A stretch of DNA of 64,000 nt from Botrytis cinerea B05.10 (Eukaryota > Ascomycota > Leotiomycetes > Helotiales > Sclerotiniaceae), in assembly GCF_000143535.2 (NCBI RefSeq), contig NC_037320.1:186001-250000 (forward strand). The letters run 5' to 3'. Under the pieces are notes generated by a model. That model saw only the letters and a list, made by a program, of their open reading frames with translations. It did not search any database and was not told the DNA's origin. Below, piece after piece: positions 60,915 through 64,000 of the stretch (positions within the stretch are counted from its first letter, which is position 1; each line of letters starts with the position of its first letter). The position numbers and the translations under genes are program-made.

Positions 60915-61386
60915 CGGCAAATTACTCTCATACCCCTTAAATGTTATTTAATTATTTTCCTACCCTAAAATTTGAAAAAAAATTAGTTTCATAACCCTTA
61001 GATTCTATAATAAAATCTATTATAGAATTTAGCCTAAAATTATAGAATCTAGCCATTTTAGATTAGATTCTAAAAGCGTAGATTTTATAATAGATGATAG
61101 AAGGGTAGATTCTATGATTAAAAGTATGGATTCTATAGTAGGCAATAGAACGGTAGATTTCATGATAGGCGACAATAGGGTAGATTCTATAATAAAGTAG
61201 TTTATAATTTTTATCTTTTTCAAATATAGAATCTAACCTCAAAAGGTTAGAATCTATTCATTTGATTATAGAATCTATCATAGATTTTATTATAGAATCT
61301 AAAGAGCATAATAGTAAAAATTTTTCTGAATTTTAAGGCATGAAAGTAATTAAATGACATTTGAAGGGTATGAGAGTAATTTGCCG
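60915..61386. mobile_element. Foldback/Mutator-like non-autonomous element, 472 bp, with 9-bp TSD
   Basis: Both ends read inward CGGCAAATTACTCTCATACC, then continue as imperfect inverted repeats for about 115-120 nt per arm (through the TTAGATTCTATAATAAAATC segment). That leaves a short centre made of tandem GTAGATTCTATAAT-type units. Perfect 9-bp direct repeats ATCAAAATA flank it (60906-60914 and 61387-61395). Long inverted repeats with a 9-bp duplication are typical of Mutator-like (MULE) or foldback elements. The minus-strand frame at 61029-61223 (repeating IESTLL units) merely translates the internal repeats. A related fragment occurs at 50,714. Confidence 0.85.
61076..61200. repeat. Internal minisatellite of the foldback element, period about 25-27 bp
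   Basis: Four to five degenerate units beginning GTAGATTYTATRATA and ending in GAAGG/GAACG/ATAGG, in the centre of the 60915-61386 element. Confidence 0.7.
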
Positions 61387-61395
61387 ATCAAAATA
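61387..61395. repeat. Right copy of 9-bp target-site duplication
   Basis: ATCAAAATA immediately after the element ending at 61386; identical to 60906-60914. Confidence 0.85.
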
Positions 61396-63267
61396 ACTAA
61401 ATGTCGTTTAAATAATGTTAAATATTAATTTTAGTTTTATTTCAATCTGAATCTTTTTTTTTTTCAAAAATAATAGAATCAATTTTTTTGACCATAATAT
61501 CGATAAATTATAGATGTCTATGTAAAATTCAATTAATAATCTTTATCTTACATTTGAGTATTCAACAGATAATATATTTATGATCTTTGTCAATATTAAT
61601 ATATAATACTAACTTTTGTATATACAACAAATTTCGTAATTTCAAAGTTTATTAAAACAATATTATATATATGTATTCAGAAACTATACAGAATTATCAA
61701 TACATAAACAAAAAATTACGGAAATCAAATAAATTTTGAATCATAATTTATTCACAAAATCTATTGGTTTTTACATGTAATAGTGATTTATCATTCATTT
61801 TAAATGATCATATTAAGTTATATTAATGATAATATTACACTTGACTTATATCATCAATTGAATATAGAGTAAACAATGAATTATGAATTTTTTTAAAAAA
61901 GAATTACTTCAATGATAATAATATACCTAGGTGAAGTCCTTACACATTTTAATGCATATAAATAAGAACATAAAATACACTTTTAATTTCGTTTTTTTTT
62001 CGATTTAGCTTATTAACATTACTTTCAAAAGTATTACATAGATTTATTTAAATCATTAAACGTATAAATGATTACTGTTGTTAAATGTAATTTGATTTTA
62101 TTCAAACAAAGTCGTTCTAGAACTTTGAATATAAATTTAAATAAATATTTATAATCAAAAGAAGAAGTAGAAAAATGTTTTTTTCCTTTCTACCTTGGTA
62201 TTTTCTTTCATAAAGATATGATTGAAACATCAATAGTTAATTTTGTTATGAATATGAATAACTTCATTTTTGTAATTTATAATTATAGTATTTAAGTATA
62301 ATAGAAAAGTATAAAATATTAAGCCTTAAAATAAAAAATAAAAAATAAAAAATTCTTATATAAATTAAAGTCGTTTTATTATTGAGAAAGACTTTTCATA
62401 TTTTGATTTATTAAATGAGAATAGAAATGATTGAATCCATATTAAATCGGTTATTAGCATAAAATAAATTTTGATTCAAAACGCTTTTTGTTAATTATTA
62501 ATAATACTTTGATTAAAAACATTATAAACAAAGCTGAAAAAGACTCCTTAATATGTTTAATATCAATATTAATAGAGAGAAAAATGCCTACAAAAATTGA
62601 AATAAATTAAGTAATTTAAAACAATTTAATTTTGTTTCATACAAAACGATCGATTATGTAATATTATTGAATGTTTTAATACCTAGGTACTTTGTTTCTA
62701 ATTCATTCTACATATTTAAAACTTTCTCGAGATTATTTATTATATCATTCAAGATTAGGTAAGATATAAATTTGATTTACTGTTTATTTTAAAAGTTGAT
62801 TATATTCATTTATTATATTTTAAGAAGTTTAAGAAAAATCATGACCTGTTATTTAATCTGAATTATATAAGTTAAAATGATTATGACTGCAAAAAAATTC
62901 ACGAGAGCGAATTTTTGATTTTGTTAAAACTGGTATGCTCTTTGCTTAATAAATATATTCGAATTCAATTCAAAAGAAATTAATCATTCTAAAATTTGCT
63001 TTTTGTCTCAAATATCGAAATATAAAATTAATAAGTAACAACTTTATTAATATGTTTGATATTATGATTTTGAAAAGCAATAAGCCATTTATTTAGTATT
63101 TTATTTTCAAAAAATCAAAATACCTAGGTAATGAACTTATCGATCAAAAGAGTTAGCTAATGTTGTAAATGTAATTTCTGACTTTAATTTAAAACTCATG
63201 ATTTAACTCGAATTATAGTAGATTTTAATTGTGACAAAAATAACGGGAAAAAAAGAGATATTGAAAG

Positions 63268-63330
63268 CCACAGCCCCAGACCAGCAACAAACACAACACA
63301 AACAAAAAACAAACAAAAAAGAGGAAAACA
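63268..63330. repeat. C/A-rich low-complexity island inside the AT-rich block
   Basis: A stretch of about 60 nt made of CAGCCCCAGACCAG followed by CAACAAACACAACAC-type simple sequence, with G almost absent in its second part. It retains many CpA dinucleotides, unlike what RIP would leave. Origin unknown. Confidence 0.6.
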
Positions 63331-64000
63331 ATTACAAATACTCAAAATGCCATGAAATTAATTGAAATATTATTTAAATTCTTTATGAATTCTTTATAAA
63401 TTCTTTACTAAAGATATTTATTCATGTAGCATATTATATTGAGTTTAAATAAATCTATAATAATTACAAAATTACTTATAATGCTATATTGGAAAGCAAT
63501 AGACTTTTTTTTAACGATACTCAATACAATCAAAATAATTTGAATGCACATTTTCCACATTATTAGAAAGAAAATCAATTATTTTCATACTTTCTAAACT
63601 AATCCAAATTTAGTTTTATACTATTTATATTGTAAAATCCATAATTGATTTTTTTAAAAAAATCCTAAATTCAAATTTTCAATTATAGATTCCATAACAT
63701 ATTTTAGATTCTAGCTTTGAAATTTAAAGTCTGATTTAATTATATAATATTTTTCTTTGGAAGATCCAATAACATTTTTTAGAAAAAATATAGAAATGAT
63801 AACTTTATAATCATAATTCTAAACTATAGTCTTGAGAAACTACAAATTTTAGCTATTATTGAATTTATAGTAATAATATCATATAGTATTATTTCATGTA
63901 TCAATACCTAGGTATCTTGTTTATCGGTATATAAATTAAAATTCAATTTAAATTAATGTTTGTAATATCGTAGTCTCTCCTTTTTTTTTGTAAAAAAAAT

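Larger units (their letters stand above)
44933..63914. repeat. Dispersed 10-bp palindrome TACCTAGGTA
   Basis: Exact copies start at 44933, 45649, 48140, 50313, 53535, 54455, 54807, 55962, 62680, 63121 and 63905. One-mismatch copies start at 45721, 50646, 50953, 59384 and 61924. An expanded palindrome TACCTAGCTAGGTA lies at 50484-50497. In my scan every CCTAGG in the AT-rich block sits in this context. The motif contains no CpA or TpG, so RIP would leave it intact, but that alone does not explain one specific word. See findings for evidence that it is an 8-nt insertion unit. Confidence 0.9.
43150..64000. other. Gene-free AT-rich block (RIP-like heterochromatin, possible centromeric region)
   Basis: About 21 kb of DNA that I judge by eye to be around 80% A+T, dominated by TpA. 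No open frame exceeds about 105 codons and none has a recognisable domain. This is the expected look of sequence mutated by repeat-induced point mutation (C to T in CpA context) in filamentous ascomycetes. It contains several inverted-repeat elements and a dispersed palindrome, annotated separately. Small islands less AT-rich than the surroundings occur at about 48,235-48,310, 55,135-55,190, 60,267-60,290 and 63,268-63,330. It runs to the window end, so its full size is unknown. A centromeric role is possible but unproven. Confidence 0.8.

Noticed and set aside
61029..61223. 64-codon ORF with IESTLL repeats
   Set aside because: A translation artefact of the tandem repeat inside the foldback element.
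43150..64000. Possibility that the AT-rich block is mitochondrial DNA or contamination
   Set aside because: No mitochondrial genes, tRNAs or rRNAs are visible, and the block is continuous with ordinary nuclear genes at its left edge.

Overview
This window looks like a chromosome segment of a filamentous ascomycete. The genes have short introns (about 40-75 nt) with GTRNGT donors, CTRAC-like branch points and YAG acceptors, and the proteins are of Pezizomycotina type. A member of Helotiales/Leotiomycetes (Botrytis- or Sclerotinia-like) fits best. That placement is inference from gene style and from the sharp split into a gene-bearing part (1 to about 43,150) and an extremely AT-rich, gene-free part (about 43,150 to 64,000).

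Left housekeeping block (0.3-13 kb): an RG/RGG-rich protein of unknown function (minus, 6 exons); ORC1 (plus, 4 exons; BAH plus AAA+ replication initiator); PRP46 (minus, WD40 splicing factor), convergent with ORC1; NAS6 (plus, 8 exons; ankyrin proteasome-assembly chaperone), which shares a 270-bp divergent promoter with PRP46; and a secreted protein of unknown function with a Gly/Pro-rich insert.

Middle block (13-28 kb): a sparse array of four same-strand C2H2 zinc-finger genes. Three are clear paralogues with four C-terminal fingers; the fourth is more divergent, with five fingers and one intron. They are separated by about 1-3 kb with no recognisable gene.

Right genic block (28-43 kb): a basic, repeat-tailed unknown protein; an AhpD/carboxymuconolactone-decarboxylase-like protein; a copper-fist transcription factor of Mac1/GRISEA type with three C-terminal Cys clusters; an EFM7-type methyltransferase; a coiled-coil unknown; and a kinase-fold protein with degenerate catalytic motifs at the edge of the AT-rich block.

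AT-rich block (about 43,150-64,000): no believable gene, consistent with RIP-degraded heterochromatin and possibly a centromere. It is not featureless. It holds non-autonomous inverted-repeat elements: a TTAA/TA-flanked one at 44,901-45,166; a two-copy family at 45,460-45,892 and 56,933-57,355; and a foldback/Mutator-like one at 60,915-61,386 with a perfect 9-bp target-site duplication. Its most striking content is a 10-bp palindrome, TACCTAGGTA, found exactly 11 times plus near-variants. In all three places where a homologous 'empty' sequence exists inside the window, the palindrome is present or absent as a clean 8-nt unit. It therefore behaves like a micro-insertion or transposon-excision scar rather than ordinary sequence. 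All coordinates and splice models were read by eye.
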